Shown: positions 26,968 through 36,860 of the stretch, piece by piece | Numbering within the stretch: the first letter of the stretch is position 1 | How the letters are laid out: every line of letters begins with the position of its first letter | From: Odoribacter laneus YIT 12061 | GTDB taxonomy: Bacteria > Bacteroidota > Bacteroidia > Bacteroidales > Marinifilaceae | Direction: 5' to 3' | Assembly: GCF_000243215.1 (NCBI RefSeq) | Contig: NZ_JH594596.1 | Location: forward strand, 1,989,094-2,053,093 | Length of the DNA stretch: 64,000 nt | Program-made: the position numbers and the translations under genes | Notes under the pieces: model-generated | Seen by the model: only the letters and a program-made list of their open reading frames with translations | Told to the model about the DNA's origin: nothing | Databases searched by the model: none

Positions 26968-29900
26968 ATGTATAAAATTAAAAATCATCCTCATTTAAGT
27001 TTTCAGCTTGTAAACAATATCGCAGGTTGGATTACATTTGTCATCGCCAGTATCACTTATATTCTTACAGTGGAACCGACTGCAAGTTTATGGGACTGCG
27101 GTGAATTCATCACGACCTCGGTGGGGTTACAGGTAGGACATCCTCCCGGAGCTCCTTTATTTATGATTATATCCCGCCTGTTTGCGATCTTCGCGCCCAG
27201 TCCGGAAAAGCAATCTGTAATGATTAATTATATGTCCGCTCTGGCCTCTGGTTTTACTATCCTTTTCCTTTTCTGGACAATCAGCCATCTGGCTCGAAAA
27301 CTAATATTGAAAAAAGGAGAAGAATGTACAATGGGACAACTTTTGGCAATCATGGGCGCTTCTTTGATCGGGGCACTCACTTATACTTTTACAGATACAT
27401 TTTGGTTTTCGGCTGTAGAAGGAGAAGTTTACGCTCTCTCGTCTCTGTTTACGGCTGTCGTTTTCTGGGCCATTCTGAAATGGGAAAATATTGCTTTTGA
27501 GCCTTATGCCAATCGGTGGCTGGTCTTAATTGCCTATCTGATTGGTCTTTCCATAGGGGTTCACTTACTGAATCTGTTGGCTATACCCGCTATTGTATTT
27601 GTATATTATTTCAAAAAATATACCCCTACCCGGGAAGGAATTATTAAAACCGGGATTTTGTCAATCATTATACTGGGATTCGTCAATTTCCTGCTTATTC
27701 CGGGAGTTATAAAAATTGCCGGCTGGTTTGAACTTTTGTTTGTAAATAGTATGAAACTACCGTTTAATACAGGGGTTATTATTTATGCGCTTTTATTAAT
27801 TGTCGGTTTGACATTCGGTATTCGCTATACGCTGAAAAAACAAAAAACAGTATTGAATACCATTTTCACCTGTTTTATCGTAATAATGATCGGTTACTCC
27901 TCCTATGCAATGGTGGTTATCCGCTCCATTAGCAATCCGCCGATCGATGAAAACAGTCCGGACAATGTATTTGCCCTCTTATCTTACCTGAACCGGGATC
28001 AGTACGGAGAAAATCCTCTGCTCTACGGTCAGTATTACAATGCACCTCTTGTTGCCATTGAAGACGGAGCTCCGGTTTATTACCAAAATAAAAAGACCGG
28101 ACAATACGACAAAATACGCTATCAGTCGAAATACGAATACGATAGTCGTTTTTGTACTGTATTTCCCCGTATGTACAGCAATCAACGTCCCTATTTTGCA
28201 CAGGAATACGAAGCCTGGGGAGGAAAACCCTCAGGTCCGGTATATTACGTAAACAATGAACCCATTCAAAAACCCAGTTTTGCAAACAACCTGAGGTATT
28301 TCTTTTCTTACCAATTAGGCCATATGTATTGGCGATATTTTATGTGGAATTTTTCCGGTCGCCAGAACGATATTCAAGGATATGGAGATATACGTTACGG
28401 TAACTGGATCACAGGTATTAAATTTCTGGATGAGTTGCGACTCGGCAATCAATCGGATATTCCCGATACGTTAAAAGCCGAAAAAGCGTTGAATAAATAT
28501 TATATGCTGCCCTTTTTACTGGGCTTATTGGGTATGTTTTATCAATATCGGAAAGGAAAGGGAGGCAAGCAAGATTTTTGGGTAGTGATGCTGTTATTTA
28601 TTATGACCGGTATTGCCATTATTGTTTTCTTAAATCAGACTCCGCGGGAACCGCGGGAACGGGATTATGCCTATGCGGGTTCTTTCTACGCCTATGCGAT
28701 CTGGATCGGATTGGGCGTACTGGCTCTCTGGGAATTGGCGAAAAAGTATATGAAACCTGCCGGAGCAGCAGTTTTAGTCAGTGCGATTTGCCTGGTAGCG
28801 GTTCCTGTCAATATGGCTGCACAAAACTGGGACGATCACAACCGGAGCGGACGATATGCTACAATCGCTCATGCCAAAAACTACTTGAACTCCTGTGCCC
28901 CCAATGCAATTCTCTTTACTTACGGAGACAATGACACTTTTCCGCTGTGGTATGCGCAGGAAGTGGAAGGCGTCAGAAGAGATATTCGCATTGTAAATCT
29001 GAGCCTTTTAGCCGGTGGATGGTATATCGACCAGATTGCCCGGAAAGCTTATGAAGGAGAACCGGTACCGATTTCTCTCACCAACGATCAATACCATGAA
29101 GGAGTGCGGGATTGGGTGGTTATACAAGAACAGATCAAGTCGGCTAATATGAAAGATGTCATGTCATTTGTCGGCAGTGACAATATGAATACCAAGCTGA
29201 AAACTACTTCCGACGAAGTATTGGATTACATTCCGACCCGTAATGTCTACTTTCCTGTCGATTCGGCAAAAGTGATCGCTAACGGAACTGTAAAAGCAAA
29301 AGATGCCGATAAAATTGTTAAACAATTGGATATAAACCTCAAAGGGAATGCATTAAATAAATCCCAACTAATGGTGTTAGATATCCTGGCCACCAACAAT
29401 TGGGAACGTCCCATTTATTTCGGAATTGGTATGGGTCCAGACAGCTATATGGGATTTGAAAAATATTTCCAACTAGAAGGAGCCGCTTATCGGGTAGTAC
29501 CCATTGAAACGAATCCGGAAAACTATTACGATTACGGCAGAATTGATTCCGACATTTTATATGACAATGTCATGAATAAATTCGAATGGGGAAATATTAA
29601 AGACCCGAAGGTAAATATCGACTATTTCCACGACAATACCATAGCTGTCATGAAATACAGATATACCTTTTTACGCCTGGCAGAAACCTTAGCGCAAGAA
29701 GGTAAAAACGAACAGGCCATTGCCGCATTGGACAAGAGTCTGGAAGAAATACCCTTGTATCAGGTGCCTGCCGACAACAGCCTATTGAATTATATTCCTC
29801 TCTATTACAATTTAGGGGAAACAGAAAAGGCAAATGCCCTGGCAAAAGAGTTGGCCGTCAATAATTACCAGACGTTGAAATATATCCATTCCCTGGCACC

Positions 29901-30111
29901 GGAAGACGTGCAAAGAGGAGATATTATGCAGGACGAAAAGCTCAGTATGAATGTCATCCGCTTCCTATTGGCTTATATTACTCAGGCAGGCCAAACAGAG
30001 CTGGCTCAGGAAATAAGCAATATGGTGGAAAGTATTTACAATCCGACTGCTGTTCACCCTTATCGGCCGGAAGTACAAAAAAAGATAGATACCAGTGGAT
30101 CGCAATCCTAA
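26968..30111 (+). CDS. DUF2723 (TMEM260/GT117-like) large membrane protein
   Basis: I chose the ATG at 26968 over an upstream TTG, giving 1047 aa. About 10-12 membrane helices fill residues ~15-590. The family signature 'EPTASLWDCGEFITTSVGLQVGHPPGAPL' (residues ~37-65) carries the acidic pair typical of GT-C glycosyltransferases. The C-terminal ~450 residues are soluble and end in a helical, TPR-like part. Human TMEM260, a relative, is an O-mannosyltransferase, so a role in protein O-glycosylation is plausible in Bacteroidetes, but this is inference. The gene is monocistronic. Confidence 0.85.
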   Translation: MYKIKNHPHLSFQLVNNIAGWITFVIASITYILTVEPTASLWDCGEFITTSVGLQVGHPPGAPLFMIISRLFAIFAPSPEKQSVMINYMSALASGFTILFLFWTISHLARKLILKKGEECTMGQLLAIMGASLIGALTYTFTDTFWFSAVEGEVYALSSLFTAVVFWAILKWENIAFEPYANRWLVLIAYLIGLSIGVHLLNLLAIPAIVFVYYFKKYTPTREGIIKTGILSIIILGFVNFLLIPGVIKIAGWFELLFVNSMKLPFNTGVIIYALLLIVGLTFGIRYTLKKQKTVLNTIFTCFIVIMIGYSSYAMVVIRSISNPPIDENSPDNVFALLSYLNRDQYGENPLLYGQYYNAPLVAIEDGAPVYYQNKKTGQYDKIRYQSKYEYDSRFCTVFPRMYSNQRPYFAQEYEAWGGKPSGPVYYVNNEPIQKPSFANNLRYFFSYQLGHMYWRYFMWNFSGRQNDIQGYGDIRYGNWITGIKFLDELRLGNQSDIPDTLKAEKALNKYYMLPFLLGLLGMFYQYRKGKGGKQDFWVVMLLFIMTGIAIIVFLNQTPREPRERDYAYAGSFYAYAIWIGLGVLALWELAKKYMKPAGAAVLVSAICLVAVPVNMAAQNWDDHNRSGRYATIAHAKNYLNSCAPNAILFTYGDNDTFPLWYAQEVEGVRRDIRIVNLSLLAGGWYIDQIARKAYEGEPVPISLTNDQYHEGVRDWVVIQEQIKSANMKDVMSFVGSDNMNTKLKTTSDEVLDYIPTRNVYFPVDSAKVIANGTVKAKDADKIVKQLDINLKGNALNKSQLMVLDILATNNWERPIYFGIGMGPDSYMGFEKYFQLEGAAYRVVPIETNPENYYDYGRIDSDILYDNVMNKFEWGNIKDPKVNIDYFHDNTIAVMKYRYTFLRLAETLAQEGKNEQAIAALDKSLEEIPLYQVPADNSLLNYIPLYYNLGETEKANALAKELAVNNYQTLKYIHSLAPEDVQRGDIMQDEKLSMNVIRFLLAYITQAGQTELAQEISNMVESIYNPTAVHPYRPEVQKKIDTSGSQS

Positions 30112-30135
30112 AAAATAAATTCATTAACAACGCGT

Positions 30136-30251
30136 CTTTCCTGATTTCTTTTATCAGGAAGGATGTGCTGTTAAACAATTTCCGGAAGAAACAGGAAAGA
30201 CTCAAAAAATTCTATAGCTATTTGTCTGTTCAAGTTCTTGAATTTTTTGAT
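30136..30251 (+). terminator. Two hairpins between DUF2723 and prfB
   Basis: TTCCTGAT/ATCAGGAA lies at 30136-30161, and a longer stem pairs TCAAAAAATTC with GAATTTTTTGA (30203-30251). Only the second ends in a T run. They probably end the DUF2723 transcript. Confidence 0.4.
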
Positions 30252-30293
30252 TATATAAAAATTTATAGCTGACATTAATTATATAATTATCAC

Positions 30294-31410
30294 ATGATTA
30301 CAATAGATCATATAAAAGAGTTAAAAGAACGTGGTGACGCTCTGAGGAGGTATCTTTGACGTCGACCATAAAAAAATCCAATTAGAAGAAGCAGAATTAC
30401 GTACTCAGGCGCCGGAGTTTTGGAACAACCCCAAAGAGGCGGAAAGTGTAATGAAAACGGTACGGGAATTAAAAAAATGGATAAGCGGTTGCGAAGAAAT
30501 TTCCCGGGCTGTAGATGATCTCGAAGTCCTTTTTGACTTTGCCAAAGAGGAAGAAGCTTCCGAAGAAGAAGTAGAAAAACAATATCAAACCGCCCTTCAT
30601 CTTATTGAAGATCTGGAACTAAAAAATATGCTGCGTCAGGAAGCCGATTCCATGAGTTGCGTATTAAAAATCAATTCCGGGGCCGGAGGAACTGAAAGTC
30701 AGGACTGGGCTTCCATGTTAATGCGTATGTACATGCGCTGGGCAGAAGCCAACGATTACAAAATCACGGTCAGCAACTTGCAGGATGGAGATGAAGCCGG
30801 TATAAAAACGGTCACAATCGAAGTCGAAGGAGATTATGCATACGGCTATCTGAAAGGCGAAAACGGAGTTCATCGTTTGGTAAGGGTATCTCCCTTTAAC
30901 GCACAGGGGAAGCGGATGACTTCCTTTGCATCAGTATTTGTGACACCTTTGGTGGACGATAGTATAGAGGTCGAAATTAACCAAGCGGACATTTCTTGGG
31001 ATACCTTCCGTTCCGGAGGAGCCGGAGGGCAAAACGTAAACAAAGTAGAGACTGGGGTTCGGTTAAGATACAATTACAAAGATCCCGATACAGGAGAAAC
31101 CCGGGAAATTCTGATTGAAAATACAGAAACCCGTTCTCAGTTGGACAATCGTCAAAATGCTCTGCGTCTTTTACGTTCCATGTTATACGATATGGCATTG
31201 CAGAGGAGACTGGCAGAACAACATAAAATAGAGAGTAATAAAAAGAAAATCGAATGGGGCTCTCAGATACGCAGTTATGTTTTTGACGACCGAAGGGTAA
31301 AAGATCACCGGACCAATTATCAGACTTCTAATGTACAAGCCGTGATGGACGGAGATATCAATGATTTTATCAAAGCTTATCTCATGGAATTCGGAGGTAG
31401 TGAAAATTAA
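30294..31410 (+). CDS. prfB: Peptide chain release factor 2, with programmed +1 frameshift
   Basis: The gene starts at ATG 30294 and reads 21 codons to an in-frame TGA at 30357-30359. Ribosomes shift +1 at CTT TGA C (30354-30360), stimulated by an internal AGGAGG (30345-30350) with the same spacing as in E. coli. Translation then continues in frame from GAC at 30358 to the stop, total ~371 aa. RF2 features are clear: the 'SPF' stop-recognition motif ('VRVSPFNAQGK') and the catalytic GGQ ('SGGAGGQNVNKVE'). RF2 reads UGA/UAA; low RF2 favours the shift, giving autoregulation. A plain ORF caller would start it wrongly at 30451. Confidence 0.96.
30345..30360 (+). promoter_or_regulatory. Programmed +1 frameshift site of prfB
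   Basis: Shine-Dalgarno-like AGGAGG, then TAT, then the slippery CTT TGA C. The in-frame TGA is the codon RF2 itself reads. Confidence 0.95.
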
Positions 31411-31506
31411 AAAAGACCCATCGCCAAGAAAGGTCGTAAAATAACCGTCCAATTTAGGAATCAAGATTAGAATTCCCTTTAGGAATATTCGCAAATAACA
31501 AAGCTT

Positions 31507-31540
31507 AACCGAACTAATTCATTGCATTTAGTTCGGTTTT
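31507..31540 (+). terminator. Terminator of prfB
   Basis: AACCGAACTA/TAGTTCGGTT stem (10 bp) followed by TTTTAT. Confidence 0.8.
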
Positions 31541-31633
31541 ATACTTGTTGAGTATTCCTCCAAAATAAGGTTTGAGAACCGAAACGGAGGATATTCCAAG
31601 AATAGAAATTTAGATTTAAGCAGGATGTGAGAA

Positions 31634-31694
31634 ACACCATTTGTCCGCCAACCTTAGACAGGCTTTACCTCACTCAAAGGAGGAAGTTTTAGTG
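31634..31694 (+). repeat. Third copy of the ~55-bp repeat core found at 2.1 and 2.35 kb
   Basis: It shares ACACCATTTGTCCGCC, CTTAGACAGGC and AAAGGAGGAAGTTTT with the copy at 2334-2392. The small central hairpin is diverged. It lies 17 bp after the end of the minus-strand DUF3298 gene. Confidence 0.65.
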
Positions 31695-31711
31695 CTCAAG
31701 CCGGTTCCGCT

Positions 31712-32410
31712 TTATTTATTTTGTGGCATCAACAAAACTCCATTCAGTTTATCTCTGGGAATATAGACTTGTGCATATCCACAGGAATAAGGGCCTAATA
31801 CATATTGGGGATAAGTAAAACAAATAGCTTTAGGCGTAATATTCAGGGCGGTAAACCCATTGGTCAAAGTCGGCTTTTCCGTAAAACAACCTCCTTCATT
31901 TTTAAAATTTTCCGCCAATAGATTATTAATTTCAATCCTTTGCTTAAAATCTAATATTTCCTGAGGCGATACAAAAGCCTGCTTTTTCATATTGTAGTTC
32001 AGCGCATAAAAATCGGTCATTCCATGAGCTCCTCCTGTAAAAGAATAAGCAGATAAACGTATACTGATATAATCTTCATTTGCCAGAAATACGGTATCCC
32101 TTATATACAATTCATAATTGTATACAGGTCGGTTAGCGGTATCTGTTGCAAAAGCAGCAAAAAAAGTATCAGCTTGCGTCTTTACGTTATTTTGTAAACT
32201 ATCGATCAAATATTGAACTTTTGCATTCACTACTCTACAAGCTTTTTCCGCTTCAGCATTCGTTGAGGAAAAATAAGTCTTTTCCACATTGATGTCCCAA
32301 TTCCGGGTCTGATCGACATACTTATCTGTTTTTGTATCAATCTTTGTTTGTTGTTTGCAGCTTCCCAAAAGCCCCAGTAATCCGAATAATATACAATAAA
32401 TCGTTTTCAT
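31712..32410 (-). CDS. DUF3298/DUF4163-type lipoprotein
   Basis: 232 aa with a lipoprotein signal ending 'LLGLLGSCKQQ' (Cys18). The body matches the DUF4163 + DUF3298 (RsiV-like) arrangement: an N-terminal 'EKTYFSSTNAEAEKACRVVN' segment, then 'LSAYSFTGGAHGMTDFYALNYN' and a C-terminal 'ICFTYPQYVLGPYSCGYAQVYIP' region. In Bacillus RsiV the domain binds lysozyme; in Bacteroidetes the role is unknown. It may be transcribed with pdxS-pdxT upstream (46-bp gap) but has no clear functional link to them. Confidence 0.8.
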   Translation of the reverse strand: MKTIYCILFGLLGLLGSCKQQTKIDTKTDKYVDQTRNWDINVEKTYFSSTNAEAEKACRVVNAKVQYLIDSLQNNVKTQADTFFAAFATDTANRPVYNYELYIRDTVFLANEDYISIRLSAYSFTGGAHGMTDFYALNYNMKKQAFVSPQEILDFKQRIEINNLLAENFKNEGGCFTEKPTLTNGFTALNITPKAICFTYPQYVLGPYSCGYAQVYIPRDKLNGVLLMPQNK

Positions 32411-32456
32411 CCTTTTTCTTTTTTAAAAAGATTATACGAACCTTTTACTGAAAGGT

Positions 32457-33026
32457 TCAATTTTGGCACATATTCACAAAATAACGATGAAAAGCAGAAT
32501 CTTCTGTTAATTCGGGATGAAAAGAAGTAACCAACATATTCTGTTGCCGAGCTGCCACAATATTTCCGTTCAGGCAACACATTACTTTTACTTGCTCTCC
32601 GACTTCTTCAATATAAGGAGCCCGGATAAAGACAAGGGGAATCGGTTCTTTACTTACTTCAGGAATGAGCACCCGGGTATCAAAGCTATCAATCTGGGTA
32701 CCATAAGCATTTCTTCTCACGGCAATATCCATAACAGCCAAATGGGCAGTGCTATCATTTACCAACTTCTTGGCCAATAAAATCATTCCGGCACATGTGC
32801 CCCATACCGGAAATCCCGCTTCAATTTTTTTACGCAAGGGCTCCATCATTCCTGTCCGTATTAATAATTTACCGATTGTCGTACTTTCTCCTCCCGGCAA
32901 AATTATTCCGTCCAGCTCTTCCAATTGTTCTGTATAACGTACGTCGACAGCCTCATGTCCGAGCGTACGTATATGTTGTTCATGTTCTAAAAATGCTCCT
33001 TGAAATCCTAATATTCCTATTTTCAT
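32457..33026 (-). CDS. pdxT: Pyridoxal 5'-phosphate synthase glutaminase subunit PdxT
   Basis: The start at 33026 ('MKIGILGFQGAFLEHEQ') gives 189 aa; an upstream in-frame ATG lies inside the hairpin/pdxS end and is unlikely. A class I glutamine amidotransferase with nucleophile Cys in 'VWGTCAGMILLA', the oxyanion motif 'LPGGESTTIGKL', and the His/Glu pair in 'TSFHPELTED'. It supplies ammonia to PdxS. It follows pdxS by 41 bp, with a terminator-like hairpin between them. Confidence 0.95.
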   Translation of the reverse strand: MKIGILGFQGAFLEHEQHIRTLGHEAVDVRYTEQLEELDGIILPGGESTTIGKLLIRTGMMEPLRKKIEAGFPVWGTCAGMILLAKKLVNDSTAHLAVMDIAVRRNAYGTQIDSFDTRVLIPEVSKEPIPLVFIRAPYIEEVGEQVKVMCCLNGNIVAARQQNMLVTSFHPELTEDSAFHRYFVNMCQN

Positions 33027-33041
33027 ATTTATCCTCTCATT

Positions 33042-33069
33042 AAAAAAAGAGTGCCGAAGCACTCTTTTT
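33042..33069 (-). terminator. Terminator-like hairpin between pdxS and pdxT
   Basis: AAAAAGAGTGC/GCACTCTTTTT with a TTCGG-type loop and a seven-base T run on the minus strand; its 5' arm overlaps the pdxS stop codon. Partial termination here would lower pdxT relative to pdxS. Confidence 0.75.
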
Positions 33070-33937
33070 ACCATCCTCTTTCAGCATATTTATCTTCGAG
33101 TGTCTTTATTTCCAAACCAGACATGGCTTCTCCCAGATTCTCAGATAGTTCAGCCAGTTTTACGGGATCGTTAAAATAAGTAACAGCCTGTACAATAGCC
33201 CTTGCTCTCTTTTCCGGATCTCCGGATTTGAAAATACCGGAACCGACAAATACACCTTCGGACCCTAATTGCATCATCAATGCAGCATCCGCAGGAGTAG
33301 CAATACCACCGGCAGCAAAATTGACTACAGGCAATTTTCCATTTTCATGCACATATTGAATCAACTCGTAGGGAGCGCCGAATTCCTTTGCCAAACTCAT
33401 CAATTCCTCTGCCGGAGCATTTTTTACTCTCCGCATTTGGTCCGTAATCTGACGCATATGGGTCACAGCTTCTACCACATTTCCGGTACCGGCTTCGCCT
33501 TTCGTACGAATCATAGCAGCCCCTTCCCCAATCCGTCGCAAAGCTTCTCCTAAATTTCTGGCTCCACAGACAAAAGGCACTTTAAAAGCCGTTTTTTCCA
33601 CATGATACAGCTCATCTGCCGGCGTCAAAACTTCACTCTCATCAATAAAATCAATTCCTATCGCCTCCAATATCTGTGCTTCTACAAAATGTCCGATCCT
33701 CACTTTAGCCATCACCGGAATAGAAACCGATTTTTGTATCTCTTTGATCATCTGCGGATCCGACATTCTGGCTACACCTCCGTCCCGACGGATATCTGCC
33801 GGCACCCGTTCTAAAGCCATAACTGCGCATGCACCTGCTGCTTCTGCAATTTTAGCCTGTTCTGCATTTGTAACGTCCATAATTACCCCCCCCTTTAACA
33901 TCTGAGCGAGGTTTTTGTTCAATTCATACTTTCCCAT
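33068..33937 (-). CDS. pdxS: Pyridoxal 5'-phosphate synthase subunit PdxS
   Basis: The start at 33937 ('[17 protein letters not shown]') gives 289 aa, normal for the family; an upstream ATG adds 12 hydrophobic residues not seen in PdxS. The TIM barrel has the expected lysines ('[10 protein letters not shown]' and '[11 protein letters not shown]') and the phosphate-binding '[20 protein letters not shown]'. It makes PLP from ribose 5-phosphate, glyceraldehyde 3-phosphate and ammonia (DXP-independent route). Confidence 0.96.
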   Translation of the reverse strand: MGKYELNKNLAQMLKGGVIMDVTNAEQAKIAEAAGACAVMALERVPADIRRDGGVARMSDPQMIKEIQKSVSIPVMAKVRIGHFVEAQILEAIGIDFIDESEVLTPADELYHVEKTAFKVPFVCGARNLGEALRRIGEGAAMIRTKGEAGTGNVVEAVTHMRQITDQMRRVKNAPAEELMSLAKEFGAPYELIQYVHENGKLPVVNFAAGGIATPADAALMMQLGSEGVFVGSGIFKSGDPEKRARAIVQAVTYFNDPVKLAELSENLGEAMSGLEIKTLEDKYAERGW

Positions 33938-34362
33938 GTGGTTATATTTTAATAAAATTAATATATAAAACATTCATAACGTCCGCACCCTTTTGGGATT
34001 CCCAGACTTCGTTTTGAAATCCATCCCTAAGCTGTTCTGTAAGGTGATCCCCAATCTATTTTGTCCCCTCTACTTTCCTTTGGATATACCTCTGGAACAA
34101 TCTTCAGATCAAACGACCTTTTACTTACATATTATAAGATAAAAGTACCGAAATCCTCATAATTGTGCGCAAATATATGAATTTAGTTTAAGAAAAAAGA
34201 GAAAAGAGAGAAAAGTACGAATGAAAGTGAAAAGAATTTATAAATAACCAAAAAATGTTTTCTTAATACGAACGGTTCCCCCTCAATACCTCAAGCATTT
34301 TTGGGGGAACAGTACGACTTTGCGAAAGATTGTCCATCCAATCTCTCTCTTTTATAGTAAAT
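33938..34362. other. Non-coding region between galK and pdxS
   Basis: 425 bp holding the pdxS upstream region and a GTTCCCCC/GGGGGAAC hairpin (34275-34320) with a 30-nt loop, which lies 43 bp past the galK stop and may help end that transcript. No T run follows. Nothing else is recognised. Confidence 0.4.
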
Positions 34363-35511
34363 TTAGTTCAGTCTGCGAGCTCCATCGCTAATTTTTACAG
34401 GGTATATTTTCGGTTCTTTACCGAATTTTTCTTTAAACTTAGCGACAGCTGTTTCGATAAAATGATCGTATTTATCTTCCGGAACCAGATTGATGGTACA
34501 TCCACCAAAGCCACCTCCCATAATACGAGATCCCGTAACCCCGCATTCTTTAGCGATATCATTTAGAAAATCTAATTCGATTGTACTTACTTCATATAAT
34601 TTACTCATGCCATGATGAGTAGCGTATATATTCTTCCCTACTGTTTCGTAATCTCCTTTTTTCAAAGCCTCACAAGTATCAACCAAACGTTGATTCTCCT
34701 GAATAGCATAAGTAGCACGCATATAATCTTCCTCACTGATTTTACCCTTTACTTCTTCCAGCATCTCTAAATCGGCATCTCCCAACAATTTAACCTGAGG
34801 ATGATTTACGGCAATAGCGGCGGCGGCTCTTTCACAAGATTGCCGGCGTTTATTATAAGGAGAATCTACCAGTTCGTGTTTCGTAACGGAATCCACCAGC
34901 ACCACTTTATATCCTTGAGGATGAAAAGGAACGTATTCGTATTCCATCGTACTACAATCCAAACGGATTAAATTGCCTTCTTTTCCGAAAATAGAAGCAA
35001 ACTGATCCATAATTCCGCAATTCACCCCACAATAATTGTGTTCTGTCTTCTGTCCGATCAACACAAGTTCCTTTTTATCGAAACCGCAGTTATATATTTC
35101 ATTCAGAGCAAAACCGAATGTACTTTCCAAAGCTGCTGAAGAAGAAAGTCCTGCTCCCAACGGCACATCACCCGAAAATACCGTATCAAAACCGCTGAGT
35201 TTGGCCCCTCTTTTCTGCATTTCACGACACACGCCAAAAATATAATGCGCCCAAGAAGCTTTCGGCTTATCTTCTTCATTTAACCCGAATTCAGCATAAT
35301 CTTGTAAATCCAAAGAATAAGCCCTTACTTTATCGGTACCATTCGGTTTAATCTCAGCCAAAATCCCTTTATCTATAGCTCCTGGAAGCACACATCCCCC
35401 ATTATAATCAGTATGCTCTCCGATCAAATTAACACGTCCCGGAGAAAAATACAATATACCTTCTGCTCCGAATTTTTCTTTAAATGTATTTCTTACTGCT
35501 GTTGTATCCAT
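34363..35511 (-). CDS. galK: Galactokinase
   Basis: 382 aa, GHMP kinase fold. The GalK signature 'GRVNLIGEHTDYNGG' (residues ~26-40), the ATP-binding 'PLGAGLSSSAALE' and the C-terminal 'GSRIMGGGFGGCTINLV' are all present. It phosphorylates galactose at C1. It is the last gene of a galM-permease-galK run on the minus strand, 36 bp after the permease. galT and galE are not in the window. Confidence 0.97.
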   Translation of the reverse strand: MDTTAVRNTFKEKFGAEGILYFSPGRVNLIGEHTDYNGGCVLPGAIDKGILAEIKPNGTDKVRAYSLDLQDYAEFGLNEEDKPKASWAHYIFGVCREMQKRGAKLSGFDTVFSGDVPLGAGLSSSAALESTFGFALNEIYNCGFDKKELVLIGQKTEHNYCGVNCGIMDQFASIFGKEGNLIRLDCSTMEYEYVPFHPQGYKVVLVDSVTKHELVDSPYNKRRQSCERAAAAIAVNHPQVKLLGDADLEMLEEVKGKISEEDYMRATYAIQENQRLVDTCEALKKGDYETVGKNIYATHHGMSKLYEVSTIELDFLNDIAKECGVTGSRIMGGGFGGCTINLVPEDKYDHFIETAVAKFKEKFGKEPKIYPVKISDGARRLN

Positions 35512-35547
35512 ATCTTTATTATTTCTTTACTGTTATCAAATTTTATA

Positions 35548-36834
35548 TCATTCAACCGGAATATCCTTATTTACATTCTTCGAACCAATCAAAGCATAAT
35601 ACAACAGGTATACCAATGCTCCGAAAATCACCCAATAACTGGTCATGTAAGAAGAAATATCAGCAACAAGTCCCTGCAATAACGGTAATAACCCACCGCC
35701 ACATACCATTACCATAAAAATACCGGAAGCGGCTTCAGTATATTTACCCAAGCCTTCTACTGCCAGGTTGAAAATACCGCCCCACATCACTGAGGTACAT
35801 AAACCACATAATACAAGGAACATAATACTCATTGGAATTTCTGCCATACCGAAAGAAATATCAGACTGGAATACCGGCATTTTTACGGTATAAGAAATCG
35901 GAGTGAAGATGGCCACCAAGGTTAAAATAATTCCCAAAATTGAAACGAAAATAAGCATCGTCTTACTGGAAACTTTGGCTCCGATAGAAGCTCCTACCAA
36001 ACGGCCGACAAGCATCAGGAACCAATAGGTACCCACTACAGAACCCGCAGTCGTTGTGTTGATGCCCAAACCACCTTCTGCCGCACTTCCTGTCATAAAG
36101 GGATTGATAAACATCTGAATACCGACCTCGACACCTACATACAAAAAGATTGCAATAGCTCCCAATACGAAATGCCGGAAAGACAAAGCACTGTGTTCAC
36201 TTTTTTCGGCAGCCTTTTCACTCACCATCTGACGAGGTTCCGGAATTCTGACCATAGAGAGAACAATAAAAGCTAAAGCAAAAATTCCCATAGCCAAAAA
36301 CAAGGCAGGATTCGCATCCTGAATCGTAGCAGCTTCTACATTACTACCGATCAGATAACCAACTAATACAGGAACAATAGTCGCATTCAGGGAATTAAAA
36401 GATCCTCCTACCTGGATTAACTGATTCCCTTTATTTCCGCCCCCGCCTAAAGTATTCAACATCGGATTGACAACCGTATTCAGCATACACATGGAAAATC
36501 CAGCAACAAATGCTCCGATCAGGTAAATGACAAAACTTCCGGCAATACCCGAAACATACTGAATACCAACCCCTATAAAACCGACGATAATAGCTGCCAA
36601 AGCCGTCTTTTTATAACCGATTCGTTGTAACAGAATGCCAGCGGGAATTCCCATAAAAGCATAAGCGATAAAGTTTGCCGCATAGCCTAACGACGCCATA
36701 AAATTAGAAGCGCCAAACTGACTCTTAACGATTACGCCCATCGGATTCTGTAGACCAGTTACAAATGAGATCATACCAAAAAGTAAAATCATCATTAAAA
36801 TAGGCAAGGTGTAATTTTTTTTCTCTTGAATCAT
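35548..36834 (-). CDS. MFS sugar:H+ symporter (FucP/GluP family, probably galactose/glucose)
   Basis: 428 aa, 12 membrane helices in two halves. The start 'FGMISFVTGLQNPMGVIVKSQFG' and mid 'GSFNSLNATIVPVLVGYLIGS' are typical of the FucP/GluP glucose-galactose transporter group. It imports hexose across the inner membrane. Placement between galM and galK points to galactose as the main substrate. Confidence 0.9.
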   Translation of the reverse strand: MIQEKKNYTLPILMMILLFGMISFVTGLQNPMGVIVKSQFGASNFMASLGYAANFIAYAFMGIPAGILLQRIGYKKTALAAIIVGFIGVGIQYVSGIAGSFVIYLIGAFVAGFSMCMLNTVVNPMLNTLGGGGNKGNQLIQVGGSFNSLNATIVPVLVGYLIGSNVEAATIQDANPALFLAMGIFALAFIVLSMVRIPEPRQMVSEKAAEKSEHSALSFRHFVLGAIAIFLYVGVEVGIQMFINPFMTGSAAEGGLGINTTTAGSVVGTYWFLMLVGRLVGASIGAKVSSKTMLIFVSILGIILTLVAIFTPISYTVKMPVFQSDISFGMAEIPMSIMFLVLCGLCTSVMWGGIFNLAVEGLGKYTEAASGIFMVMVCGGGLLPLLQGLVADISSYMTSYWVIFGALVYLLYYALIGSKNVNKDIPVE

Positions 36835-36860
36835 GATTTTTAATTTAGATATTAATGATA

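Larger units (their letters stand above)
31411..31711. other. Intergenic region between prfB and the DUF3298 gene
   Basis: It contains the prfB terminator (31507-31540), an imperfect inverted pair ATTCCTCC / GGAGGATATTCC (31554-31600), and a third diverged copy of the repeat core (31634-31694). There is no coding potential. Confidence 0.6.
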
